Of a DNA stretch of 64,000 bases, positions 1 through 7,581 are shown piece after piece (the stretch's first letter is position 1; the number at the start of each line of letters is the position of its first letter). Location: contig NZ_CP022364.1 of assembly GCF_003119115.1 (NCBI RefSeq), forward strand, positions 2,246,001 to 2,310,000. Direction: 5' to 3'. Under the pieces are notes generated by a model. It was not told the origin of the DNA, did not search any database, and was given only the letters and a program-made list of their open reading frames with translations. The position numbers and the translations under genes were made by a program. Source of the DNA: Azospirillum sp. TSH58. GTDB lineage: Bacteria > Pseudomonadota > Alphaproteobacteria > Azospirillales > Azospirillaceae.

Positions 1-334
1 CGCCGCGCAGGCTGCGGCAGACGCCGATGCCGTCCATCCGCGGCATGGCCGCGTCGAGCAGCAGCAGGTCGGGCGCGAAGCTCTCCAGCCGCTCCATCAC
101 CTCCTCCGCCGAGGAGGCGAAGGCGACCTGGGTGATGCCGGCCCATTGCAGGAAGCGGGTCAGCGTCTTGCGGTTGAAGGCGCTGTCGTCGGCGATCAGC
201 ACCCGGCAGCCGCCGAGCGGGATGCCCAGTTCCATCCCGTAGACCGACGCGCCGGCGCCAAGGCGGGCGGGGCGGGGCGAAGCGGCGTCGCCCTCCGTTC
301 CGGGCGGCACCGCCATGGCGCGTAGGTGGCCCAT
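1..334 (-). CDS. Response regulator receiver protein, N-terminal part
   Basis: The visible N-terminal 111 codons contain a CheY-like receiver domain: acidic pair in VLIADDSAFNRKTL, then LLLLDAAMPRMDG, where the D of LLLLD is the likely phosphoacceptor. The gene runs off the left edge, so any output domain is unseen. A GTPase, SpoIIE-type phosphatase or cyclase output would each be plausible, and none can be chosen. It starts 20 bases after the stop of the STAS gene on the same strand, so the two are probably co-transcribed and may form an anti-sigma partner-switch module. An alternative ATG lies at 316. The receiver assignment is firm; the overall function is not. Confidence 0.8.
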   Translation of the reverse strand, partial: MGHLRAMAVPPGTEGDAASPRPARLGAGASVYGMELGIPLGGCRVLIADDSAFNRKTLTRFLQWAGITQVAFASSAEEVMERLESFAPDLLLLDAAMPRMDGIGVCRSLRG

Positions 335-353
335 CGCGTCCGTTCCAGCCGCG

Positions 354-671
354 TCAGTCGGCGATGTTGAACATGGTGTGGAACTTGGCGATCGTGATCA
401 GGCGCCGCACCTCGTCGCGGGCGCCGCGGATCGCGAAGTCCAGATTGCGCCGCTGCGCCGTGTCGCGGGCGATGATGAACATGCCGAGGCCGGAGGAGTC
501 GACGAAGTCGAGCCGCGACAGGTCGAACACCACACGGTGCCCCGCCGGACGCTCGAAGGTGGCGATGACGTCGCGGAACGTGTCGTGGTCGGCAAAGGTC
601 ATGCGCCCGCTCAGCACGATCTCGGTGCTGGCCGGGGCCTCGCGGACGGAGAAATCCATGGCGGCGCTCAT
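354..671 (-). CDS. STAS domain anti-sigma factor antagonist
   Basis: A protein of about 105 residues that is a single STAS domain of the SpoIIAA/RsbV type. The central LDFVDSSGLGMF segment contains the conserved serine that is phosphorylated by an anti-sigma kinase in this family. Such proteins bind a HATPase-type anti-sigma factor when unphosphorylated and release a sigma factor or other target. The chosen ATG at 671 gives MSAAMDF; an upstream ATG at 704 and a downstream one at 659 are also possible. The receiver gene follows within 20 bases, suggesting one operon in which the phosphatase for this serine could be encoded. Its partner kinase is not in the window. Confidence 0.85.
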   Translation of the reverse strand: MSAAMDFSVREAPASTEIVLSGRMTFADHDTFRDVIATFERPAGHRVVFDLSRLDFVDSSGLGMFIIARDTAQRRNLDFAIRGARDEVRRLITIAKFHTMFNIAD

Positions 672-832
672 CTGTGGTTCACCCGTGGCCGAAGAGAGGC
701 GCATCCCTCCGCCGGTGCGCTTGATGGGCGGTGGGCCCGGCGGGGACGCGGGCGCATTCTAGGGCGCCGGGAATTGCACTTTGATGACGCTGCCGTGTCA
801 GCGCCGCGTTATCCGGCCGGGACGGGCGGACT

Positions 833-1819
833 TTATTGCAGCGCGGCCTCTTCCACCCTTGGATGCGACAGATGTTCGGCGATTCCGCCGGCCAGCCATG
901 CCGAGTAGGCATCGCGGCCCTCCGGCGCGAGCATGCCGCTGCGGCAGAAGGCCGTCGTTTTGCGCGCCGAGTCGGGGAAGCGCCACAGCGGCAGGTCCGC
1001 CTGCCCGCTCAGCCGGTCGAGCGCCGCCGGGCGGTAGCCGTTGCCCGCGCCGTACAGCCGCTCCTCCACCGCCGCCGGGCGGGGCGGAAGCAGCAGGGCG
1101 ATCCCGGCCCCGGCGGCGCGCGCCTGATCGACGAAGCGGCGCACCCGCTCGAAGGCCGGCGAGTCGTCGTTCATCCGGACGGCGGCGTTGCGGGCTTCCA
1201 CCCAGCGGTCGGCCCGGCGGTTGGCGGCGGTATCGGTCCAGCCCTGCGGGCCGACGGCGTGGCACGGCTTGGCGTATTGCAGGGCGCTCTGGTCGGGCAG
1301 GTAGGAGCGGCCGAGCATCGCCACCTCGGTCAGGTGCGAGCCGTAGCGACGCAGGCCGGTAAAGTCGCTGCGCTCCGCGAACAGCAGGTCCACGTCCAGA
1401 AGGACCAGCGCCGGCTTCAGCTTCAGCACGTCGCCCAGCAGCGGTTCGAAGTCCTCGATGCGGGCGTGGTCATGGACGATGCGCAGGAAATGCAGGCTCT
1501 CCACCCCGTGCTTCGCCGCCAGCGCGGCCATGCCCGGCTCGTCCAGGGTGGCGTGGCGCAGCGCCGAGTCGCCCAGCGCCACCACCACGACGGGGGAGAG
1601 GTCCCGCGCCGCCCGCTCCGCCGTGGCGGCGATGCGGTTGCCGTTGTACCAGGCGAAGGGCCGGTCATGCAGGCTGTAGCCGGTCCAGAAGGCCCCCGCC
1701 GTCCCGGCCGCGAACAGGGCGGGGATCACCGCCAGCAGGGTGATCCACAGCCACCGCGGCTTCGCTCGCGGCCCGGTCCGCTTATCGTGGTGCTTTCGCG
1801 GTTCGACAGGCCCGGTCAT
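833..1819 (-). CDS. Membrane-anchored SGNH/GDSL-like protein
   Basis: A 328-residue protein with one N-terminal membrane segment (about residues 22-45) after a basic start, so the bulk is probably periplasmic. Residues 76-90 read VVVVALGDSALRHAT, which looks like the block I GDS motif of SGNH hydrolases. A C-terminal catalytic Asp-His pair is not obvious, so activity is uncertain. The ATG at 1819 is preceded by GGAGGAG, a good ribosome-binding site; upstream codons look non-coding. It lies divergently from the HRDC gene. The family has members that O-acylate or de-acylate polysaccharides, but nothing here fixes the substrate. Confidence 0.6.
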   Translation of the reverse strand: MTGPVEPRKHHDKRTGPRAKPRWLWITLLAVIPALFAAGTAGAFWTGYSLHDRPFAWYNGNRIAATAERAARDLSPVVVVALGDSALRHATLDEPGMAALAAKHGVESLHFLRIVHDHARIEDFEPLLGDVLKLKPALVLLDVDLLFAERSDFTGLRRYGSHLTEVAMLGRSYLPDQSALQYAKPCHAVGPQGWTDTAANRRADRWVEARNAAVRMNDDSPAFERVRRFVDQARAAGAGIALLLPPRPAAVEERLYGAGNGYRPAALDRLSGQADLPLWRFPDSARKTTAFCRSGMLAPEGRDAYSAWLAGGIAEHLSHPRVEEAALQ

Positions 1820-2033
1820 GGTCCCTCTGCTCCTCCCAGCGGTGCGCCCGGCGCTGCGCCCGGCAGTGTGCGGCGTCCTGTGACACAAACGCTTCGGGAG
1901 GGAGCGGGGTCCCGCGCCCCGCCGTGTTTTCCTATGACGAAGGGGGCATCCGTCCGGATCGTGCCGGAGTAGCCGGGTACGGCCAATTTCGTGTAGTCTT
2001 GCGCGAACGGCGAGGCACGCATCGAGGCACAGG

Positions 2034-2450
2034 ATGAGCACCGAAATCCGCACCTTCACGATCCCCGACGCGAGCGCGGACGAGGCCCAGGGGCAACTCT
2101 CCTCTTTCCTGCGCACGGTCGAGGTGCAGCGCATCGACACCGCTTACGCCGACAGCGGCTGGCGTGTTCTCGTCCTCTACAAGGACCTGAAGCGCAAGGA
2201 GGAATCCCTCCAGATCGAGGCCGCGATCAACGCCGCCCTCAACGGTTGGCGGGACCGCAAGGCGACCGGCGAGGGGCTGTCGCGCGACGCCGTCCTGCCG
2301 GACGAACTGGTGCCGGAAATCGCCCGCTTCGCCCCCACGACGGAGCGCGAGCTGTCCATCATCGTCGGCGCGCGCGACCTCGACGTCAGCCATTACGGCG
2401 GAGAGATCGTGCAGGTCGTCCGGGCGACCTTGGACGAGCTGATCGACTGA
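2034..2450 (+). CDS. Stand-alone HRDC domain protein
   Basis: A 138-residue protein. The C-terminal half (about residues 68-138) matches the HRDC pattern seen at the end of RecQ helicases and RNase D: a WRDRKA start, LSRDAVLPDELVPEIA, then PTTERELSII and a final HYGGEIVQVV helix. HRDC domains bind nucleic acid. No helicase or nuclease domain is present. The N-terminal half (FTIPDASADEAQGQLSSFL and the KDLKRKE region) resembles the front part found in other short HRDC proteins of Proteobacteria. It stands alone on the plus strand and is divergent from the gene before it. Role: probable nucleic-acid-binding accessory protein; partner unknown. Confidence 0.75.
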   Translation: MSTEIRTFTIPDASADEAQGQLSSFLRTVEVQRIDTAYADSGWRVLVLYKDLKRKEESLQIEAAINAALNGWRDRKATGEGLSRDAVLPDELVPEIARFAPTTERELSIIVGARDLDVSHYGGEIVQVVRATLDELID

Positions 2451-2482
2451 CGAAGCTTCTCTGCGGAAGAGCATAGGCCGAC

Positions 2483-2501
2483 GGGCCTAAAGGCCCTTCT
2501 C
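2483..2501 (+). terminator. Short hairpin after the HRDC gene
   Basis: GGGCC-TAAA-GGCCC forms a 5-bp stem with a 4-base loop, followed by TTCTC, starting 33 bases past the HRDC stop. It is short, with no true T-run, so a terminator role is only plausible. The rest of 2451-2607 shows nothing recognisable. Confidence 0.4.
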
Positions 2502-2607
2502 GCTGTGCCGAAAGAGAAGCCGGACCCGCCGTAAGCCCGATTCCAGACGCGTCCACGCTGTGCCAGCATACCCTCGTAGTTTGCGGCAATGCAGCATGGC
2601 GGGGGCC

Positions 2608-3027
2608 ATGGACGGGACATCCGGATCGAGAAGCGGCGCTCCCGATTACCGCGCGATGGCGCGGGAACTGGAAGCCTTCAGCCGTCAGGCGGCGGAGCGC
2701 GCGGCGGCCACCGGCGACGGCAGCATGGACGCCCTGGCGCAGCGGCTGGGGCGTCACGCCGAACAGATCCGGCACGATCTCGCCGAAGCCCCGACGCGCC
2801 GGTTCGGCTGGCGTCTAGGCCTTCTCCACCTTCAGCAGAGTGCCCTCGGCGCCGACGACGCGGACGCGGGTGCCGGCGGGGAGGTCGGGCCCCTCGACGG
2901 TCCAAAGCCCGTCTCCGATCTGCGCCCGGCCCCGCCCGTTGACGATGGGGCCGTCCAGCGTGTGCAGCGTCCCGATATATTGCGCCGTCCGGCGGTTCAG
3001 ATGCGGCGTGTGCGTCGTATGCGCTGA
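2608..3027 (+). CDS. Possible small hypothetical protein overlapping nfeD
   Basis: The first 70 codons (2608-2817) read as a plausible helical protein: DYRAMARELEAFSRQAAERA then MDALAQRLGRHAEQIRHDLA. After about 2815 the frame runs antisense to the nfeD gene for over 200 bases and becomes low-complexity D/A/G/R sequence, so the real gene may end near 2817 by a frameshift or be absent. No family was recognised. GTG at 2560 and ATG at 2596 are alternative starts, and none has a strong ribosome-binding site. Reported because the helical part does not look like a shadow of another gene. Confidence 0.25.
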   Translation: MDGTSGSRSGAPDYRAMARELEAFSRQAAERAAATGDGSMDALAQRLGRHAEQIRHDLAEAPTRRFGWRLGLLHLQQSALGADDADAGAGGEVGPLDGPKPVSDLRPAPPVDDGAVQRVQRPDILRRPAVQMRRVRRMR

Positions 3028-3243
3028 CCTGCGGGACAGGAAGCGGGTTCCCACCAGCGCGGCGATGGCCAGCAGGGCGAACAGCAGACCCTGATGCTCC
3101 CACGGCAGGGACGGCCAGACCAGCAGCACGAAGCCGACCAGCGCGGCGGCCCCGCCCAGCCAGAGGAAGGCCGCCCCCGGCGCCACCGTTTCCAGCGCGC
3201 CCAGCAGCACGGCCAGAACCCACCAGTGCCAGAATTCGATCAT
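2815..3243 (-). CDS. NfeD family membrane protein
   Basis: A 142-residue short-form NfeD (YbbK type). Residues 1-65 hold two or three membrane segments (FWHWWVLAVLLGALETV, FLWLGGAAALVGFVLLV and a third). Residues 80-142 form the OB-fold soluble domain, ending GTRVRVVGAEGTLLKVEKA. NfeD proteins pair with SPFH/stomatin proteins and support membrane-protein quality control or raft-like microdomains. It starts 45 bases downstream of the SPFH gene on the same strand, the usual qmcA-ybbK arrangement, so the two are likely one operon. The protease domain of long-form NfeD is absent. Confidence 0.9.
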   Translation of the reverse strand: MIEFWHWWVLAVLLGALETVAPGAAFLWLGGAAALVGFVLLVWPSLPWEHQGLLFALLAIAALVGTRFLSRRSAHTTHTPHLNRRTAQYIGTLHTLDGPIVNGRGRAQIGDGLWTVEGPDLPAGTRVRVVGAEGTLLKVEKA

Positions 3244-3288
3244 CGCGCCTCCGCCTTCGGAATTTCGCTCAATTCTACGACTCCGGCC

Positions 3289-4326
3289 CTACGATTCCGG
3301 CGGCGCCGGCGCATCGCGCCTGTTCGGCTCCTCGCGATTCCAGGGGCCGCGCGGCGCCGGCGGCGGCGCGGCGGCAGGTCCGCCTGATGCCGGCTGGTTC
3401 GGGGGGCGGTTCGGGAAGGCTTCGCGGGCGATCTCCGCGATGCCGCCGATGGCGCCGATCACGTTGGCAGCCTCCAGCGGCATGAACAGCACCTTCTGGT
3501 TCGGGGCCGCGGCCACAGCGGTCAAAGCGTCGACGTAGCGCTGGGCGACGAAATAGTTGATGGCCTGGGCGCTGCCTCCGGCGATGGCGTCGGAGACCAG
3601 CCGGGTCGCCTCGGCCTCGGCCTGGGCGGAGCGTTCGCGGGCCTCGGCGTCGCGGAAGGCGGCCTCGCGCCGGCCCTCGGCCTGGAGGATGGCGGCCTGC
3701 TTGGCGCCCTCCGCCCGCAGGATCGCCGCCTGGCGCTGGCCCTCCGCCTCCAGGATGGAGGCGCGGCGGTCGCGCTCCGCCTTCATCTGGCGGGCCATGC
3801 TGTCCACGAGGTCGCGCGGCGGCTGGATGTCGCGGATCTCGATGCGGGTCACCTTGACGCCCCAGGGGCTGGTCGCCTCGTCCACCACGCCGAGCAGGCG
3901 GGCGTTGATCTGGTCGCGCTGCGACAGCAGCTCGTCCAGGTCCATCGAGCCCATGACCGTGCGGGTGTTGGTCATGGTCAGGTTCAGGATCGCCAGTTGC
4001 AGGTTGTTGACCTCGTAGGAGGCCTTGGCGGCGTCGATCACCTGGAAGAAGACAACGCCGTCCGCGGTGACCATGGCGTTGTCGCGGGTGATGACCTCCT
4101 GCGAGGGCACGTCGAGCACCGTCTCCATCATGCTCTGCTTGCGCCCGATCCGGTCGATCAGCGGCAGCAGCAGGTGCAGGCCCGGCTGGAGCGTGCGGGT
4201 GTAGCGGCCGAACCGTTCCACCGTCCATTCCTGGCCCTGTGCCACGGTCCGCACGCCGAGCAGAACCAGCGCCAGCGCGAAGATCAGAAGCGCGATGACG
4301 AAGAGCGTCAAGCCGCTGACCACCAT
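3289..4326 (-). CDS. qmcA: SPFH/stomatin-like membrane protein (QmcA family)
   Basis: A 345-residue protein very close in pattern to E. coli QmcA. It has an N-terminal membrane anchor (about residues 4-24), an SPFH core with QEWTVERFGRYTRTLQPGLH and IDRIGRKQSMMETVLDVPSQ, then LTMTNTRTVMGSMDLDELLS and WGVKVTRIEIRDIQPP. A long Ala/Glu coiled coil (repeats of LEAEGQRQAAILRAEG type) and a Pro-rich tail follow. The family oligomerises on the membrane and regulates proteases such as FtsH. The ATG at 4326 is preceded by GGAGGTG and matches the E. coli start; ATG at 4341 and GTG at 4371 are alternatives. NfeD follows in the same operon. Confidence 0.93.
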   Translation of the reverse strand: MVVSGLTLFVIALLIFALALVLLGVRTVAQGQEWTVERFGRYTRTLQPGLHLLLPLIDRIGRKQSMMETVLDVPSQEVITRDNAMVTADGVVFFQVIDAAKASYEVNNLQLAILNLTMTNTRTVMGSMDLDELLSQRDQINARLLGVVDEATSPWGVKVTRIEIRDIQPPRDLVDSMARQMKAERDRRASILEAEGQRQAAILRAEGAKQAAILQAEGRREAAFRDAEARERSAQAEAEATRLVSDAIAGGSAQAINYFVAQRYVDALTAVAAAPNQKVLFMPLEAANVIGAIGGIAEIAREAFPNRPPNQPASGGPAAAPPPAPRGPWNREEPNRRDAPAPPES

Positions 4327-4410
4327 CACCCCACCTCCCATCCGGTCGTTTCCTCCCTCGGACCATGCCACGCCCGCACCGCTCCGGCCAGAGCTTCAGC
4401 GGCCGGAGCG

Positions 4411-5523
4411 TCAGCCCAGCAGGGCGCCGATCGGCTTCAGCGGCTCGTGCGCGTCAAACAGGATCTTCAGGATGGCCAGGATCGGCACCGCCAGCAGCGC
4501 GCCGGGGATGCCCCACATCCAGCCCCAGAACAGGATGGACACGAACACCCCGATGGGATTCAGCGCCAGCCGCCGCCCGACGATCATCGGGGTCAGGAAG
4601 TTGCCCTCGACCATCGTCAGCGCCACGAAGGTCAGCGGCGGCCCGAAGATGTGCAACCCCCCGTCGAAGGTCAGCGCCGACACCAGGAACAGCACCGCCG
4701 TCATCACCGCCGGCCCGATGAAGGGGACGTAGTTGATCAGCCCGGCGAGCGTTCCCCACAGCGCCGCGTTGGGCACCCCCCACAGCCACATCGCCAGCGC
4801 CGTCGCGAGGCCGAGCCCGATGTTGATGACCGTGATGGTCGCCAGATAGGCGGCGATGTTCTGCTGCACCGTGGCGGCGACCATGGCGTAATGCACGCGG
4901 TCGTCGACGTCGCGCATCGTGCCGATCAGCGCCTCCAGGCTCTGCCGCCCGCGGGCCAGGAAGAAATAGAGCAGCACCTGGAGGATCACCACGTTGGCGA
5001 TCACCGCCTCCGCCTGATGCAGCACCTGCTCGGCCAGCGACGGGCCGCGCACCACCACCTCCCGCGCGGCACCGTTGCGGTCGGAGGCCATCTGCTCGAT
5101 CTGGCGGGAGGCCTCGCGGGCACGGTCGATCCCCTCGCGGATGTCGCCCAGCTTGAACTCCAGCTCATGGACCACGCGGGGCATCCGGTTGACCCACTCG
5201 GTGGCCGGGGTCGCCAGCGCGTAGATGGTCCCAAGCCCGGCGCCGAACACCGTGATCACCACCACCGCCGCGCCCAGCGCCTCCGGCAGGCCGAGCCGGT
5301 AGAGGCCGCGCACGCAGGGCCGCAGCAGGAGGCTGAGGATCAGCGCCAGCATGATCGGCAGCAGCACGTCGCGCCCGAAATACAGCGTGAACAGCAGCGC
5401 GATGACGAACAGCCCCACCACCGCCACCCGCACCGGGTCGCGGGGGTTCCGGGCCGGGGGCAGGGGCTCGGTCACCGGCTCCGGCGGCGTGGTCAGGGGC
5501 GGATCGATCGTGCGGTCGCTCAT
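4411..5523 (-). CDS. AI-2E family permease
   Basis: A 370-residue integral membrane protein of the AI-2E/PerM/TqsA family (UPF0118). About eight hydrophobic segments are seen: two or three after residue 35 (VAVVGLFVIALLFTLYF, VLLPIMLALILSLLL), a soluble helical stretch in the middle (EFKLGDIREGIDRAREASRQ), and a C-terminal half with the typical GLINYVPFIGPAV and NFLTPMIVGRRLALNPI motifs. Members have been linked to export of small molecules or Na+/H+ exchange; the substrate cannot be read here. The N-terminus is Pro-rich and cytosolic. The start at 5523 gives MSDRTIDPP, and codons upstream are low quality. It precedes qmcA on the same strand, about 85 bases away. Confidence 0.9.
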   Translation of the reverse strand: MSDRTIDPPLTTPPEPVTEPLPPARNPRDPVRVAVVGLFVIALLFTLYFGRDVLLPIMLALILSLLLRPCVRGLYRLGLPEALGAAVVVITVFGAGLGTIYALATPATEWVNRMPRVVHELEFKLGDIREGIDRAREASRQIEQMASDRNGAAREVVVRGPSLAEQVLHQAEAVIANVVILQVLLYFFLARGRQSLEALIGTMRDVDDRVHYAMVAATVQQNIAAYLATITVINIGLGLATALAMWLWGVPNAALWGTLAGLINYVPFIGPAVMTAVLFLVSALTFDGGLHIFGPPLTFVALTMVEGNFLTPMIVGRRLALNPIGVFVSILFWGWMWGIPGALLAVPILAILKILFDAHEPLKPIGALLG

Positions 5524-5650
5524 CGGGGGCAGGCACTCCGGGATAGGCGGGCCGGGGGGCGCTTGACGGCGCCGGACCCCCGCCCGATTTAGGGGTATTC
5601 CAGGACCGCGCCCACGCGGCCCCGCTTCGCGATGACCGGAGTTCCACGAG

Positions 5651-6184
5651 ATGCGCAGCCCGTTCCCTTCGATAAACATCCGCCGCGGCCTGATGGTCCT
5701 GGCGCTATCCGTGCTGCCACCGATGGCCGCGTCCACCGCTGCTTTGGCCGAGGACCTCGTCGTCGGGCGCTTCTCCAACGACTGGACCGGCAACGGGCTT
5801 CAGGTGCAGGCGATCGAGGACCCGAAGGTGAAGGGCATCACCTGCCATCTGGTGGATTTCGACCGCAGCGTGCTCGACCGGCTGACCAAGGGGAACTGGT
5901 TCGAGGACCCGTCCAACGCCTCCATCTCCTGCCGGCGCACCGGGCCGCTGGTGATCGGCGACATCGAGCTGTCGCAGAAGGGCGAGGAGGTCTTCTCCGA
6001 GCGCAAGAGCCTCGTCTTCAAGTCCATCGCCATCCGACGCATCTACGATCGGGTGAACGACACGCTCATCTACGTCGTCTACAGCCGGCAGGTGAAGGAC
6101 GCCTCGGCGAAGATGGCCATCTCCAGCGTGCCGCTGATCGACACGAACCCCCAGTGGGAAAAGGGTAAGCCTGCCGTGAAATGA
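5651..6184 (+). CDS. creA: CreA family periplasmic protein
   Basis: A 177-residue protein with an N-terminal signal peptide (GLMVLALSVLPPMAASTAALA, cleaved near residue 33). The mature part matches the CreA family: a VEAIEDPKVKGITCHLVDF-like block, two conserved cysteines (ITCHLV and ISCRRTGPL), SLVFKSIAIRRIYD and the closing AISSVPLI. CreA proteins are small periplasmic proteins of unknown role. The ATG at 5651 lies about 125 bases from the divergent permease gene. The gene converges on the small peptide ORF and AbrB gene, separated by a strong inverted repeat. Confidence 0.9.
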   Translation: MRSPFPSINIRRGLMVLALSVLPPMAASTAALAEDLVVGRFSNDWTGNGLQVQAIEDPKVKGITCHLVDFDRSVLDRLTKGNWFEDPSNASISCRRTGPLVIGDIELSQKGEEVFSERKSLVFKSIAIRRIYDRVNDTLIYVVYSRQVKDASAKMAISSVPLIDTNPQWEKGKPAVK

Positions 6185-6229
6185 TCGGATGGCTTGCATT
6201 CGGGCGGGTGCGGCGCCATCATCAGGCTT

Positions 6230-6260
6230 GGGAGGCAGGGGAGTCGACCCCCCGCCTCCC
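6230..6260. terminator. Inverted repeat between convergent genes
   Basis: GGGAGGCAGGGG and CCCCCCGCCTCCC form a stem of about 12 bp with one mismatch and a short loop (AGTCGA). It lies 45 bases past creA and just after the stop of the minus-strand peptide, so it could end transcription from both sides. No T-run is present. Confidence 0.55.
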
Positions 6261-6267
6261 GGCCCGA

Positions 6268-6345
6268 TCACTGCCGGTTCAGAAGATCAAGGATCGCCTT
6301 GACGATCTGGAGCAGCAGGATCAGGAGACCGAGGATTTCCTTCAT
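6268..6345 (-). CDS. Candidate 25-residue hydrophobic peptide
   Basis: A minus-strand ORF of 25 codons starting at ATG 6345. It begins MKEILGLLILLLQIVKAI, continues with a DLL stretch and ends NRQ. The core is almost wholly Leu/Ile/Val and could form one membrane-spanning or amphipathic helix. A GGAGG abuts the ATG directly, which is closer than normal spacing. A strong inverted repeat follows the stop. Size and composition recall type I toxin peptides and other membrane-active small proteins, but no homologue was recognised and translation is unproven. The surrounding 6185-6500 stretch holds no longer gene. Confidence 0.4.
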   Translation of the reverse strand: MKEILGLLILLLQIVKAILDLLNRQ

Positions 6346-6500
6346 CCTCCGAGCCTCGTTGAGCGGCGGGGTGGTGGCGCTCCACCACCCGTCTGCGCCT
6401 CCGCCTCGCACGGGGCGCGGGATGGACGCAACGGAAAATCCACACATGCGTGTGCGGCGGATTGGCCGCCGGGATTGACCACCGGTCCGGTGGCGACTCG

Positions 6501-7562
6501 TCAGGTCTTGCCGCGGCGGGACCGCCATTTGCGCCACAGCAGATAAAAGCCGGGCGCCAGCGTCACGATCAGGATGATGCGCACCATGTGGTGGGTGGCG
6601 ACCAGCGCCACGTCGATGTTCAACGCCAGCGCGACCAGCGTCATCTCCGCCAGCCCGCCCGGCGCGAAGGCGAGGATCAGCGCGGCGAGGCCCAGCCCCG
6701 TGGCCTCGTCCACCATCCAGGCCGCCGCCGTGGTGACCAGCAGCATCAGCCCGGTGAGGCCCAGCGCGGTCAGCCCGTCGCGCCCGATGCGACGGATGTT
6801 CAGCCCGGTGAAGCGGCAGCCCAGAGACGCCCCGATCACCACCTGGGCGGCGGCGACCAGCACGCCCGGCGGCTTGCCCTCGGTCAGGCCGGCGAGGTGG
6901 ATCGCGGCGGACAGCAGCATCGGCCCGACGATCTGGGCGGCGGGGATGCGCAGCAGCTTCGCCAGGGGATAGCCCAGGGCGCAGGCGGACAGCAGCGCCA
7001 CGTCCAGCGGGGCGTGCGAAAGCAGGGGCGGGCCGAGCGCGCCGCGCCGCGCCGGGTCGTAGAGGCCCAGCGCCTGGAAGGCGAAGGGGATGACCAGCAC
7101 CACCAGCATCACCCGCAGCGCGTGGGACAGCGCCATGGTCCGGCTGTCGCCGCCCATCTGGGTGCCGACCATCACCATCTCGTTCAGCCCGCCGGGGGTG
7201 GCGGTGAAGAAGGCGGTCGGCGGGTCCAGCCGGCCCGCGCGGCGCAGATACTGCACCCCCAGCGTGGTCGCCAGCACGAGATAGACGGTCAGCGCGCCCA
7301 GCGACAGGCTCCATTCGCCGAGCCGCCCCAGGATGTCCGGGGTGAAGCCGCTGCCCAGCATCACGCCGAGGATCATGATCATGGCGTTGCGCAGCGGCTT
7401 CGGCACATGCAGCGCGACACCGGCCATGGCGGCGACCGTGGTGGCGGTCATGGCGCCGATCATCCAGGCCAGCGGCAGATGGAAATAGCTGAACAGCGCG
7501 CCCCCGGCCGTCCCCAGCGCGAGGGCGAGCGCGAAGGGCCGAAACCCCGGTCCGATGGTCAT
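6501..7562 (-). CDS. AbrB family membrane transporter
   Basis: A 353-residue polytopic membrane protein of the AbrB family (not the DNA-binding AbrB). It shows the internal duplication typical of the family: each half has a glycine-rich block, LPLAWMIGAMTATTVAAMAG in the first half and LRIPAAQIVGPMLLSAAIHL in the second. It also has FFTATPGGLNEMVMVGTQMG in the first half and AFAPGGLAEMTLVALALN in the second. The paired PGGLxEM motifs are diagnostic. About ten membrane helices are predicted. The natural substrate is not established for the family. It lies 19 bases downstream of the desuccinylase-like gene, likely in the same transcript. Confidence 0.88.
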   Translation of the reverse strand: MTIGPGFRPFALALALGTAGGALFSYFHLPLAWMIGAMTATTVAAMAGVALHVPKPLRNAMIMILGVMLGSGFTPDILGRLGEWSLSLGALTVYLVLATTLGVQYLRRAGRLDPPTAFFTATPGGLNEMVMVGTQMGGDSRTMALSHALRVMLVVLVIPFAFQALGLYDPARRGALGPPLLSHAPLDVALLSACALGYPLAKLLRIPAAQIVGPMLLSAAIHLAGLTEGKPPGVLVAAAQVVIGASLGCRFTGLNIRRIGRDGLTALGLTGLMLLVTTAAAWMVDEATGLGLAALILAFAPGGLAEMTLVALALNIDVALVATHHMVRIILIVTLAPGFYLLWRKWRSRRGKT

Positions 7563-7581
7563 GCCGTGTATTGAGTTCGGT

